From Spirosoma sp. 48-14 (lineage in GTDB: Bacteria > Bacteroidota > Bacteroidia > Cytophagales > Spirosomataceae), in contig NZ_MKUD01000001.1 of the NCBI RefSeq assembly GCF_001898575.1, positions 249,557 to 313,556 on the forward strand: 64,000 nt of DNA, written 5' to 3'. The notes under the pieces were generated by a model, which saw only the letters and a program-made list of their open reading frames with translations, ran no database searches and was not told the origin of the DNA. A program made the position numbers and the translations under genes. Shown piece by piece: positions 1-7,542 of the stretch; the stretch's first letter is position 1; each line of letters opens with the position of its first letter.

Positions 1-543
1 GAAGCCCTATTCTGCACCGTTAGTTACGCCATTGATGGACAACCCATGGCAATTCCTACCGCTTTCGCTCGGAAAGGCGACAAACTTTACATTCATGGAT
101 CGGTAGGCAGTCACTTTATCCGAAGCATTGAGCGGGGCGCACCAGTATGTATCACCGTTATGCTGGCCGATGGATTGGTGCTGGCGAAGTCGGCCTTTCA
201 TCACTCTGTCAACTACCGCTCGGTTGTTATTTTCGCCAATGCTGAAAAGGTAACCGACGAGGCCGAACGACTGGAAGCGCTGGCGCTCATTACCGACCAT
301 CTGATTCCCGGACGCTGGGCCGATCTCCGACCCACCACCGACAGCGAAATGCGTAAAACAACCGTGCTGTCGTTCGCGCTGAATGAAGCATCGGCCAAAC
401 TCCGAACAGGCGGGCCAAACGATGAGCCCGACGATGAACAGTTGCCGACCTGGGCAGGTGTAATACCCCTGCAAACCGTTCGTCAGACCCCCATACCCAA
501 AGAGGGTGATGCGACCATCTCCCTACCCGACTATCTGAGATGA
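1..543 (+). CDS. Pyridoxamine 5'-phosphate oxidase-related FMN-binding protein, 5' end missing
   Basis: The frame is open from the first base of the window, so the gene begins upstream; the internal ATG at 46 is not taken as the start because coding-like sequence (FCTVSYAIDGQP) precedes it. About 180 residues remain. The pattern of a short strand, then PTAFARKGDKLYIHGSVGSH, resembles the split-barrel flavin-binding family related to pyridoxamine phosphate oxidase and 5-nitroimidazole reductases, in which this part contacts FMN. The substrate cannot be told. Its stop codon overlaps the next ATG by 4 nt (ATGA), so it is probably translationally coupled to the acetyltransferase. Family call is by recognition; role unknown. 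Confidence 0.8.
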   Translation, partial: EALFCTVSYAIDGQPMAIPTAFARKGDKLYIHGSVGSHFIRSIERGAPVCITVMLADGLVLAKSAFHHSVNYRSVVIFANAEKVTDEAERLEALALITDHLIPGRWADLRPTTDSEMRKTTVLSFALNEASAKLRTGGPNDEPDDEQLPTWAGVIPLQTVRQTPIPKEGDATISLPDYLR

Positions 544-1040
544 GATTGGCCGAACTAACAGCCGATAACAACTTTGGTTATCAATCCTTTATGCGGAAAG
601 GTTTTACCCGACATCGGGATTGTTTCCGCATTAGTCCTGCTGATCAGGTCCATGAATCGTTTCCGACTGCTGGGTTGCCAGATAGTTTTACGCTTGGCAT
701 GCTTACTGACGCTGATGAGCTGGCAGGGTCGGTAAGTTTCCGCCGGGAAGGGCATAATCGTCAGAAGCTCCGGCATAAGGGATTGCTGTTTGCCATGTAT
801 GTGGCCCATGAGTATGCCGGTCAGGGTATTGGCCGTCAACTGATTGAGGAAACGATTCGTCGGGCGAAGCAATTACCGAACATGGAACAAATTATCCTAA
901 CGGTAATTGCCAGCAATTGGCCCGCCAGGCAGCTGTATAAATCCATAGGCTTTCATTCGTTTGCCCTTGAGCCTAAAGCGGTTAAAGACGGCGATTTGTA
1001 TTACGATGAAGAGCAAATGATCTTATTTCTGGGATCGTAA
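540..1040 (+). CDS. GNAT family N-acetyltransferase
   Basis: A 166-residue single-domain acetyltransferase. The acetyl-CoA pyrophosphate-binding loop is visible as YAGQGIGRQLIEE at about residues 92-104, preceded by the strand GLLFAMYVAHE, and followed by the typical NWPARQLYKSIGF segment of the fold's last helix and strand. Start is the ATG overlapping the previous stop (ATGA). It is probably co-transcribed with the flavin-binding gene before it and the LysE exporter 12 nt after it. The acceptor substrate cannot be inferred from sequence; GNATs of this type modify amino groups on small molecules or proteins. Confidence 0.88.
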   Translation: MRLAELTADNNFGYQSFMRKGFTRHRDCFRISPADQVHESFPTAGLPDSFTLGMLTDADELAGSVSFRREGHNRQKLRHKGLLFAMYVAHEYAGQGIGRQLIEETIRRAKQLPNMEQIILTVIASNWPARQLYKSIGFHSFALEPKAVKDGDLYYDEEQMILFLGS

Positions 1041-1052
1041 TCTCGTTACTTT

Positions 1053-1697
1053 ATGCTTCCGATCAACGAATTACTATTATTTAGTTTAGCGGCTCTAGGG
1101 CTTGTTGTAACGCCCGGCCCTAACATGATTTACCTGATTTCCCGCTCCATCACTCAGGGTCGACAAGCCGGGTTGCTATCCTTAGCTGGTGTACTGACAG
1201 GCTTCTGGGTGCATATTCTGTTTGTTTCAGCGGGCCTGACAGCTATTTTTCTGGCGATACCCATCGTTTACGAACTTCTTCGCTGGCTGGGTGTTGGCTA
1301 CCTGCTCTATTTGGCCTGGGCAGCTATCAAGCCAGGCAGCGTTTCGCCATTTGAGGTCAAAGAAACTGTTGAAGCCACCTCAACCGATTCGGCAGGGAAA
1401 CTCTTCAGAATGGGCTTTCTGACCAATGTGCTCAACCCGAAAGTAGCGGTATTTTACGTGTCGTTTTTTCCGCAGTTCACACGCCCCGAATATGGCTCCT
1501 TATGGACACAAACTGTTCAGTTAGGCATTACCCAATTGCTCATCAGTGCAACCGTCAATCTATTAATCGTCTTGTCGGCGGCTCGGATGGCACGCTGGTT
1601 TCAGGCCCGCCCAGGTTATATTCGGGTTCAGAAATGGGGAGTAGCGAGTATCCTGATGGGTCTGGCCGTGCGGATGGCCGTCGACAAAGGCAAATGA
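1053..1697 (+). CDS. LysE family translocator (amino-acid exporter)
   Basis: A 214-residue inner-membrane protein with about six hydrophobic segments. The family signature is clear near the N-terminus (VVTPGPNMIYLISRSITQG, about residues 18-36) and in the middle (GFLTNVLNPKVAVFYVSFFPQF). LysE/RhtB proteins export amino acids and related compounds using the proton gradient; the individual substrate is not readable. Length is normal for the family. It starts 12 nt after the GNAT stop and is followed 27 nt later by the cupin gene, so it belongs to the same plus-strand run. Confidence 0.88.
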   Translation: MLPINELLLFSLAALGLVVTPGPNMIYLISRSITQGRQAGLLSLAGVLTGFWVHILFVSAGLTAIFLAIPIVYELLRWLGVGYLLYLAWAAIKPGSVSPFEVKETVEATSTDSAGKLFRMGFLTNVLNPKVAVFYVSFFPQFTRPEYGSLWTQTVQLGITQLLISATVNLLIVLSAARMARWFQARPGYIRVQKWGVASILMGLAVRMAVDKGK

Positions 1698-1724
1698 GTT
1701 AGTTCGTATAAACCAGCATTATAT

Positions 1725-2060
1725 ATGACCGACTTACTACGTAATCTATTTTCGCCCGACGACGGCGTTCGTCAACTTAAGACAGTTTCTACCGAATTTG
1801 TCGAACTTTTCCGTCATGGTAGCCTGGTAGTGGAATATTATAAACCGGATCGGATTGACAAACAGCAGCCGCATGAACGCGATGAGGTCTATGTCATTAC
1901 GACGGGGAGTGGTACGTTTCTCTATGCGGGAACAAGCATGTCGGTCAAGCCGGGCGATCTGCTTTTCGTTCCGGCAGGTGTGGAACATCGATTCGAAAAC
2001 TTTACCGACGATTTTGCCACCTGGGTTTTATTTTATGGCCCCATTGGAGGAGAAAAATAA
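1725..2060 (+). CDS. Cupin-domain protein
   Basis: A 111-residue single cupin barrel. Both conserved cupin motifs are present: motif 1 with PHERDEVYVITTGSG (about residues 46-60; the His and Glu are likely metal ligands) and motif 2 with KPGDLLFVPAGVEHRFENF (about 77-95; His as third ligand). This fold binds a metal and a small ligand; small stand-alone cupins can be isomerases, dioxygenases or sensors, and no choice can be made here. It lies within a co-directional run of small-molecule enzymes. Confidence 0.82.
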   Translation: MTDLLRNLFSPDDGVRQLKTVSTEFVELFRHGSLVVEYYKPDRIDKQQPHERDEVYVITTGSGTFLYAGTSMSVKPGDLLFVPAGVEHRFENFTDDFATWVLFYGPIGGEK

Positions 2061-2100
2061 GTAAATGAATCATCTTCAATGACTACTGAATGACAACCAA

Positions 2101-2577
2101 ATGAACAAACAACACCACTACGAAATCAAGACAACCTGGACGGGCAATACGGGCACAGGAACCAGCGGCTACCGGACGTACGAACGGGCTCATTTGATCT
2201 CAACGACTAACAAACCCGACATTCCGGGCTCATCGGACCCGACCTTTCGGGGCGATAAAACCCGCTATAACCCGGAAGAGCTGCTGGTGGCTTCCTTATC
2301 TTCCTGCCATATGCTCTGGTATTTGCATGTTTGTACGGATGCCGGTGTGGTGGTAGTTGACTATACAGATACGGCAACAGGTACGATGGTCGAAACGTCG
2401 GATGGTGGTGGACATTTTACGGAGGTTACGCTCTACCCGTCGGTAGTAGTTGCCGATGCGTCGATGATTGAGAAAGCCAACGAGCTTCACCATAAAGCCA
2501 ACCAGCTTTGCTTTATTGCCAACTCCTGCAATTTTCCGGTTCACCACCAGCCAACTTGCCGAGCCGTAGGCAAATAA
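2101..2577 (+). CDS. OsmC family peroxiredoxin-like protein
   Basis: A 158-residue OsmC/Ohr-type protein. The conserved first cysteine lies in SLSSCHMLWYLH (Cys69) and the second in HHKANQLCFIANS (Cys136), the typical pair that reduces organic hydroperoxides through a thiol-disulfide cycle. The arrangement of the second site matches the OsmC/YhfA branch better than Ohr. It acts in the cytoplasm against peroxide damage, by family knowledge. The next gene starts 1 nt after its stop, implying co-translation. Confidence 0.88.
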   Translation: MNKQHHYEIKTTWTGNTGTGTSGYRTYERAHLISTTNKPDIPGSSDPTFRGDKTRYNPEELLVASLSSCHMLWYLHVCTDAGVVVVDYTDTATGTMVETSDGGGHFTEVTLYPSVVVADASMIEKANELHHKANQLCFIANSCNFPVHHQPTCRAVGK

Positions 2578-2578
2578 A

Positions 2579-3019
2579 ATGACAAACATCCGCCCATTTA
2601 CCCACGCTGATATTGATCCGCTTCTGACTGTTTTCGCCAGGAATGTACCTACTGCATTCGGAGAAAATGAACAGGACGAATACGCCGATTTTTTACAAAC
2701 GTATACCGATCCCTATTTCGTGGTTGAGTACAAGGGCACTGTAGTTGGAGCCTGTGGCTATTACCTTACCGACAACCAGACGGTTGCGCACATTTGCTGG
2801 ATATTGACCGACCCAACGCTGAAGGGATTACGACTTGGCACTGCACTGATACAACACAACCTGCAACAGATTCGGCAGCAACCGGGAATTCAGCAGATTG
2901 AATGCCGGACTTCGCAAATAGCCTTTGGATTTTTCGAGAGATTTGGTTTTCAACTCCAATACACCAAAACCGATTTCTGGGCACCTGGCATCGATCTGTA
3001 TTTTATGGTATTAACTTAA
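2579..3019 (+). CDS. GNAT family N-acetyltransferase
   Basis: A 146-residue acetyltransferase beginning 1 nt after the OsmC stop. The central strands (YFVVEYKGTVVGACGYYL) and the CoA-binding loop region (PTLKGLRLGTALIQHNLQQI, about residues 81-100) fit the GNAT fold; the loop reads LKGLRLGTAL in place of the commoner RGxGxG. The C-terminal FFERFGFQLQYTKTDFW is the usual beta-bulge strand. Substrate unknown. It is the last gene of the plus-strand run and converges with the glycosyltransferase gene, with only 30 nt between and no hairpin that I could see. Confidence 0.85.
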   Translation: MTNIRPFTHADIDPLLTVFARNVPTAFGENEQDEYADFLQTYTDPYFVVEYKGTVVGACGYYLTDNQTVAHICWILTDPTLKGLRLGTALIQHNLQQIRQQPGIQQIECRTSQIAFGFFERFGFQLQYTKTDFWAPGIDLYFMVLT

Positions 3020-3049
3020 CCGTTAGCCTAACAAATACCGATGTACCAA

Positions 3050-4033
3050 TCAGTCAGTTATCGCAGCATCTAGTTTTTCGAGACCATTCGCGCTAAGCAC
3101 TAGCTGTCTTTTTTTTTCAGTATTGCGTTTAAATGGGTTCAGTTGATTGATCAGATGGTACAATCGTTTGCCCACCTTACGAACTTGCTTGAGCAGCACA
3201 TGACGCCATCCGCTAACGGGAATGTAGCCTCGCCAGGCAGTCTGATTTAAATATAAAAAAAACTCCTCCTGATAGGCTTTATTAAAATTGTAGGAGCGAT
3301 AAATAGGTTTTATCCCCGTAAAATGAATTACATACGGGTCAACTTCATCATTCTGTGCATAGGTGTTCCAAGCCCTATCGAGTTCGAGCCACTGATTTGC
3401 CAGGACGACATTCAGCCCATACTGATCAGCAAATACCGCATACTTGGCATTCTGCGCAAGGCATGTCAGCACTCGTTCGGTTATGCGTTGCTGGCGCCAG
3501 CGAATGGGATCAATCACCAGCAATCCCGAATTGAAAATTGGCGTTTCAGGATGCAAACCCAGTTCGCGATAATTCTGATAACCTCCCCATGAACTACTGA
3601 TCACTTCGGCCCGATCTCGCACAGCCCCCAGCAGTTTATTACCCAGATCAATTGTCCATAAGGTCGTTATATCCTGATGGGCAATCATATCCACGTCCAT
3701 ATACACCACTCTAGTCAGGTGCTGCGGAATAAAAAACGGTATAAACAGCCGAACGTAAACATTTAGAGGAAACGTAGACTGGTCAATGGGTAAAGCCATA
3801 CCGGCTGGTATAGCCTCGTCGATTGTTAACCAATGTATGTTAAAAACCTCCGGATTAATAGACTGTAGCAGTTTCTCTCGGGTTGCCGACTCGATGCCAT
3901 CACTGACCAGATAAAGATCGAACTGAGCGGGTGCTGTCAGGTTGATTTCAATCGATTTAATTAACGCTGCTAACAGAAGAGCAAACCTATTGTCGCATAT
4001 AGTAACAAGTGGTAAAGGCTGATTCGATGACAT
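3050..4033 (-). CDS. Glycosyltransferase family 8 protein
   Basis: A 327-residue GT-A fold glycosyltransferase of family GT8, as used for LPS or capsule sugars. Visible landmarks: N-terminal strand VTICDNRFALLLAALIKS, the DxD metal and nucleotide-sugar motif in VVYMDVDMIAH (Asp113 and Asp115), the IFNSGLLVID segment and the late HFTGIKPI motif with the ligand His. The retaining transfer of a hexose from UDP-sugar is family knowledge; the exact sugar is unknown. No other polysaccharide gene is adjacent, so it stands alone. The C-terminus is basic (KQVRKVGKRLYHLI), which may favour membrane association (inference). The 237 bases upstream hold nothing I could recognise. Confidence 0.9.
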   Translation of the reverse strand: MSSNQPLPLVTICDNRFALLLAALIKSIEINLTAPAQFDLYLVSDGIESATREKLLQSINPEVFNIHWLTIDEAIPAGMALPIDQSTFPLNVYVRLFIPFFIPQHLTRVVYMDVDMIAHQDITTLWTIDLGNKLLGAVRDRAEVISSSWGGYQNYRELGLHPETPIFNSGLLVIDPIRWRQQRITERVLTCLAQNAKYAVFADQYGLNVVLANQWLELDRAWNTYAQNDEVDPYVIHFTGIKPIYRSYNFNKAYQEEFFLYLNQTAWRGYIPVSGWRHVLLKQVRKVGKRLYHLINQLNPFKRNTEKKRQLVLSANGLEKLDAAITD

Positions 4034-4270
4034 GAGTGGATTAGATAGCTATTTAATACAGTCAGCAGCGCATCAACGTTTAGCTATTTGATACTATTCA
4101 GAAAGTTAAACGACTAAGGTGAATTATCTTTTGCGCTAGCATTCATCTATTAGACCTCTTATCTAAAAAATAGACACTAAATATTTAGTAAAAGGCATAT
4201 TTAGAAACAAGCCATGCAGACGGACAACCCTCTATTCGAAGTATCTAGCTTTCACTAACTCCTCTCTAAC

Positions 4271-5008
4271 TTATTCTAGCTGATGATATACCAGGACAGG
4301 CACCTCCGACTTTTCGATTAATGACCCTACCGGGTTTGGATGCAAGAGTTTATCCAGGAGTCCTTCCTGTCGATACAACTGCATGACAATCAGGTCGGCC
4401 TGGATTGTATCAAGTTTATCTTCTGTAACAATAAGCAGTTGTGCATCAAAGGCTTTCACCAGTGTTTCAGTCTGGTATTCGACTAAAGCCCGCGTCGTTT
4501 GCGATTGCATAGCATAGGCAATCGTTCGTACCTGCACGGGATGAATGGCCACTCCATCAGGATCGGTCGGTACAATCAGCACTGGGCAACGCGCTTCATC
4601 GGCCACATCCGAAACGGCACTCCCTGCCAGACGGTCGAAGAAGGTACTTAAATCACTACGCCCCATCACGATTAGGTCGGCCGAGTGTTCACGCGCGGCC
4701 TCCAGAATACTGTCGTCCACCAACCCAATTCGCCAGTCCAACTTGATCGACAAACCATCAGCCCGCAATTGATCGGCTAGTTCACTTAGCCGTTGGCGAC
4801 TTAGGTCTTCCAATTCTATGGCGGCTACCGCTCCCAAGCCCGGCTCACTAATACCGCCAACCGTTGGAAACGTCGTATCAGGAATCATGGGTTGATAAAC
4901 GTGCAACAGCGTAACTGTAGCGCCGGTTTTATGAGCCAATAACTGCACCCAATCCTGAGCGGCTCGCGTATTCGCAGTAAAGTCTGTAGGGAAAAGCAGG
5001 TTTGTCAT
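4271..5008 (-). CDS. Universal stress protein, tandem UspA domains
   Basis: A 245-residue protein beginning with the typical UspA strand NLLFPTDFTANTRAAQDW. Domain 1 covers about residues 1-147 and includes the nucleotide-loop region VMGRSDLSTFFDRLAGSAV; the usual GxxG there reads GRSD, so ATP binding may be weak or altered. Domain 2 (about 158-245) is shorter and also ends in the family-like VPVLVYH. Two-domain Usp proteins are common in Bacteroidota and are linked to stress and growth arrest. The SPFH gene lies directly upstream on the same strand, with a strong hairpin in the gap. Confidence 0.88.
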   Translation of the reverse strand: MTNLLFPTDFTANTRAAQDWVQLLAHKTGATVTLLHVYQPMIPDTTFPTVGGISEPGLGAVAAIELEDLSRQRLSELADQLRADGLSIKLDWRIGLVDDSILEAAREHSADLIVMGRSDLSTFFDRLAGSAVSDVADEARCPVLIVPTDPDGVAIHPVQVRTIAYAMQSQTTRALVEYQTETLVKAFDAQLLIVTEDKLDTIQADLIVMQLYRQEGLLDKLLHPNPVGSLIEKSEVPVLVYHQLE

Positions 5009-5014
5009 AAGACA

Positions 5015-5050
5015 GGTTTACGGTTTATGGTATACTATAAACCGTAAACC
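5015..5050. repeat. Perfect 14-bp inverted repeat between SPFH and Usp genes
   Basis: Arms 5015-5028 (GGTTTACGGTTTAT) and 5037-5050 are perfectly complementary, with loop GGTATACT. No T-run follows on either strand, so it is not a textbook intrinsic terminator; it lies between two co-directional minus-strand genes and could be a processing or stability hairpin. Confidence 0.75.
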
Positions 5051-5062
5051 CTAAAACTATGT

Positions 5063-6013
5063 TCAACGTTTTCCTGGCTGAACGCCCCCATTAGAATCGT
5101 CTCCATTCAGTTTTTGGATAGCCGTGAGTTGCCGCATGGTCTTTTCCATACCCTCAGTCGAACCATCCAGAAAAATAACGTTTCCTTTGCCATTTTCGGC
5201 AAAATGCTTGATTGCTTCGGTCCAGATCGAGAATAGGATCAGCGACGCATCCAGCTTGGCCTCGTTCATCACCCGCGCCGATTCGGCCATCCCTTTTGCA
5301 ACCTCTTCCCGGAACAGAGCTACCCCCTGCCCACGCAGTTGGGAAGCCGTTTTCTCAGCTTCAGCCGAAATCTGAATGGCATTTCCTTCCGCCTGAGCAG
5401 CTTTGGTTTTGGTGATCAACAACGCCTGGCCTTCGTTTTCGGCAGCCGCCTTCAGGTTCGACGAAGCTACCACCTGCGCCATCGACCGCATGATGACTTC
5501 ATCGAAGGCAATGTCGTTCAATTGTAAGTCGATCAGATGATACCCCCAACTTTCGAGCAGGGTATCGAGCTGGGCTTTTACGTGTTCAATGATTTCGGAG
5601 CGTAAACCCAGAATTTCCGATTGCCGTTTGGTAGCGACAAAACTGCGGATGGACCCTTCTATGGTACGAATTAACGCCTGCATAAACGAGGCTTCATCAA
5701 TGAATTTGAAGGCTACATTTTTGATCGTTTCCTCGGCCTGATTCAACACCGAATAAACCAGCATAGCTTTGAAATTGACATTGGCCTGATCGGACGTAAT
5801 GGCTTGGAACGCTAGCTCGACCGAGCGGTTTTGAATGGAAATACGGCGGTAAATGAACTCGATAAATGGAATTTTAAAATTCAGCCCCGGCGTCATCACA
5901 CGGGTGTATTTCCCAAAAACCGTAACCACAGCTACTGTGCCCTGCCGGACAATAACCACCGAAAGATAAAGGACGATAATCGCCAGAATAAATAGTACTA
6001 ACAGAAAGTCCAT
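5063..6013 (-). CDS. SPFH/Band 7 (stomatin/HflK-like) membrane protein
   Basis: A 316-residue protein. I chose the ATG at 6013 because it places the transmembrane anchor (MDFLLVLFILAIIVLYLSV) at the very N-terminus, as in stomatins; an upstream in-frame start would add 14 basic residues. The SPFH core follows (VRQGTVAVVTVFGKYTRVMTPGLNFKI, then RRISIQNRSVEL), and then the long helical segment rich in Ala, Glu and Gln (about 185-250: AAAENEGQALLITKTKAAQAEG) that mediates oligomerisation in flotillin-like proteins. Probably forms membrane microdomain scaffolds or protects membrane proteases; no NfeD-like partner is adjacent. Confidence 0.9.
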   Translation of the reverse strand: MDFLLVLFILAIIVLYLSVVIVRQGTVAVVTVFGKYTRVMTPGLNFKIPFIEFIYRRISIQNRSVELAFQAITSDQANVNFKAMLVYSVLNQAEETIKNVAFKFIDEASFMQALIRTIEGSIRSFVATKRQSEILGLRSEIIEHVKAQLDTLLESWGYHLIDLQLNDIAFDEVIMRSMAQVVASSNLKAAAENEGQALLITKTKAAQAEGNAIQISAEAEKTASQLRGQGVALFREEVAKGMAESARVMNEAKLDASLILFSIWTEAIKHFAENGKGNVIFLDGSTEGMEKTMRQLTAIQKLNGDDSNGGVQPGKR

Positions 6014-6106
6014 GCAGTGTTTAGGTTTAGAAAAAAAGAACGGATTCCGTCTCAATGTACGGAATCCGCTGATGTTCTGTGCAAACTATTATTCAAACGG
6101 TACAGC

Positions 6107-7282
6107 CTAATGTCCAGTTGCCAGGGTATATTGGTCGGCATTTTTATGACGGAAATAGACCATCATCGCCATGCCAAAACCTGTCAGCGCGAGCATAGCT
6201 CCAACCCACATTGGCGAGGTATAGCCCATACCGGCCGCAATCGGTAACCCACCCAGATACGCTCCCAGCGCATTACCCATGTTGAATCCGGCCTGACTGA
6301 CCGATGAAGCCAGCATTTCGGAGCCATTGGATGCCCGGATCATTAGAATCTGAATCGGTGCGCCCAACGAAAACGCAATAGCGCCTGTTACAAACGTCAT
6401 GACCAGCAAAGGCACTTTGAACGGGGCTACGAAATAGACAATCGTTAGTGAAAACACCATCAACAGCAGAAACAGGGCCGTCGCTTTGCTGGGCGAAATC
6501 AGGTCGGCGGTACGTCCGGCAATTAGGTTTCCGACAGCCATGCCTAACCCAGCCAGCACCAGAATCCAGGTAATCTGACTGCTTTCAAAACCAGCTACTT
6601 CGGTCAGCAACGGAGCGATATAACTAAACCAGGCAAACAGCCCACCCGTACCAATGGCAGTGATGCCCAGAATGAGCCAGGGCTCAACGTACGTAAACAA
6701 TTTCAAATCTTTCCGCAGGTTCGACTCACCTACGACGGGCAGATTTGGCAGTAGCTTATAAATAGAGGCCATCGTAACCAACCCAACACCAGCAATGATC
6801 AGAAACGTTAGTCGCCAGCTCATGGTGTGTCCAATATACGTTCCCAGTGGTACACCAATAATATTGGCCACTGTTAGCCCGGCAAACATCATCGAAATGG
6901 CCTGTGCTTCTTTACCACGACCCGCCAGACGACTGGCCACTACAGCCCCAACGCCAAAGAAAGCCCCGTGGGGTAGCCCCGACAACAGGCGGGTAATCAT
7001 CATGGTTTCGTAGTTCGGCGCAAAAGCAGAGAGCGCATTGCAGAATGTAAACAGCGCCATCAGACCGAGCAGAATCTTTTTCGGCGGGTAGTTTCCGGCA
7101 ATGCCAACCAGCAAAGGTGCCCCCAACACCACACCTAGCGCATAGGACGAAATCAGGTGCCCAGCCGTCGGTATTGAAATATGTAAAGACGTAGCAATAT
7201 CAGGCAGAATTCCCATCATAACGAACTCAGTCATACCGATTCCGAAGCCTCCGATGGTAAGAGGCAGTAAGCTTTTTTTCAT
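6107..7282 (-). CDS. MFS transporter, DHA1/AraJ-like drug or sugar efflux
   Basis: A 391-residue protein of about 12 hydrophobic helices. It opens with LPLTIGGFGIGMTEFVMMGILPDIA, a typical AraJ/Bcr-like first helix, and contains the DHA1-type loop HGAFFGVGAVVASRLAGRGKEAQAISMMFAGL. Such proton antiporters export drugs, arabinose-like sugars or metabolites; the substrate is not determinable. Upstream (7357-7368) is a perfect 12-bp palindrome that could be an operator, but no adjacent regulator gene exists. Confidence 0.88.
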   Translation of the reverse strand: MKKSLLPLTIGGFGIGMTEFVMMGILPDIATSLHISIPTAGHLISSYALGVVLGAPLLVGIAGNYPPKKILLGLMALFTFCNALSAFAPNYETMMITRLLSGLPHGAFFGVGAVVASRLAGRGKEAQAISMMFAGLTVANIIGVPLGTYIGHTMSWRLTFLIIAGVGLVTMASIYKLLPNLPVVGESNLRKDLKLFTYVEPWLILGITAIGTGGLFAWFSYIAPLLTEVAGFESSQITWILVLAGLGMAVGNLIAGRTADLISPSKATALFLLLMVFSLTIVYFVAPFKVPLLVMTFVTGAIAFSLGAPIQILMIRASNGSEMLASSVSQAGFNMGNALGAYLGGLPIAAGMGYTSPMWVGAMLALTGFGMAMMVYFRHKNADQYTLATGH

Positions 7283-7356
7283 TTTGCAGCGTTCTATTTT
7301 CTAACAGCTCGTGAGTACATCATCTTGAAAAACTCACACAACTACCCGCATTTCGG

Positions 7357-7368
7357 ATAGTATACTAT
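7357..7368. promoter_or_regulatory. Perfect 12-bp palindrome upstream of MFS gene
   Basis: ATAGTATACTAT is self-complementary and centred about 80 nt upstream of the MFS start on the minus strand. Size and position fit a dimeric repressor operator; the regulator is unknown. AT-rich palindromes also arise by chance. Confidence 0.3.
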
Positions 7369-7542
7369 TACGCAAATAGAAAAAATACAAAAATGTTCCT
7401 TAGCCTACGAATGTTCAAACTTATTGATCTCCGAATCCAATTATGACGCAGTTGTCGAATAGAACACTGATTTTATGATTGGTATGATCGGTTAAGAGTT
7501 AGCTCGAAAAGTCAACATTCCAGAGGTTAACTATGCACCCGT

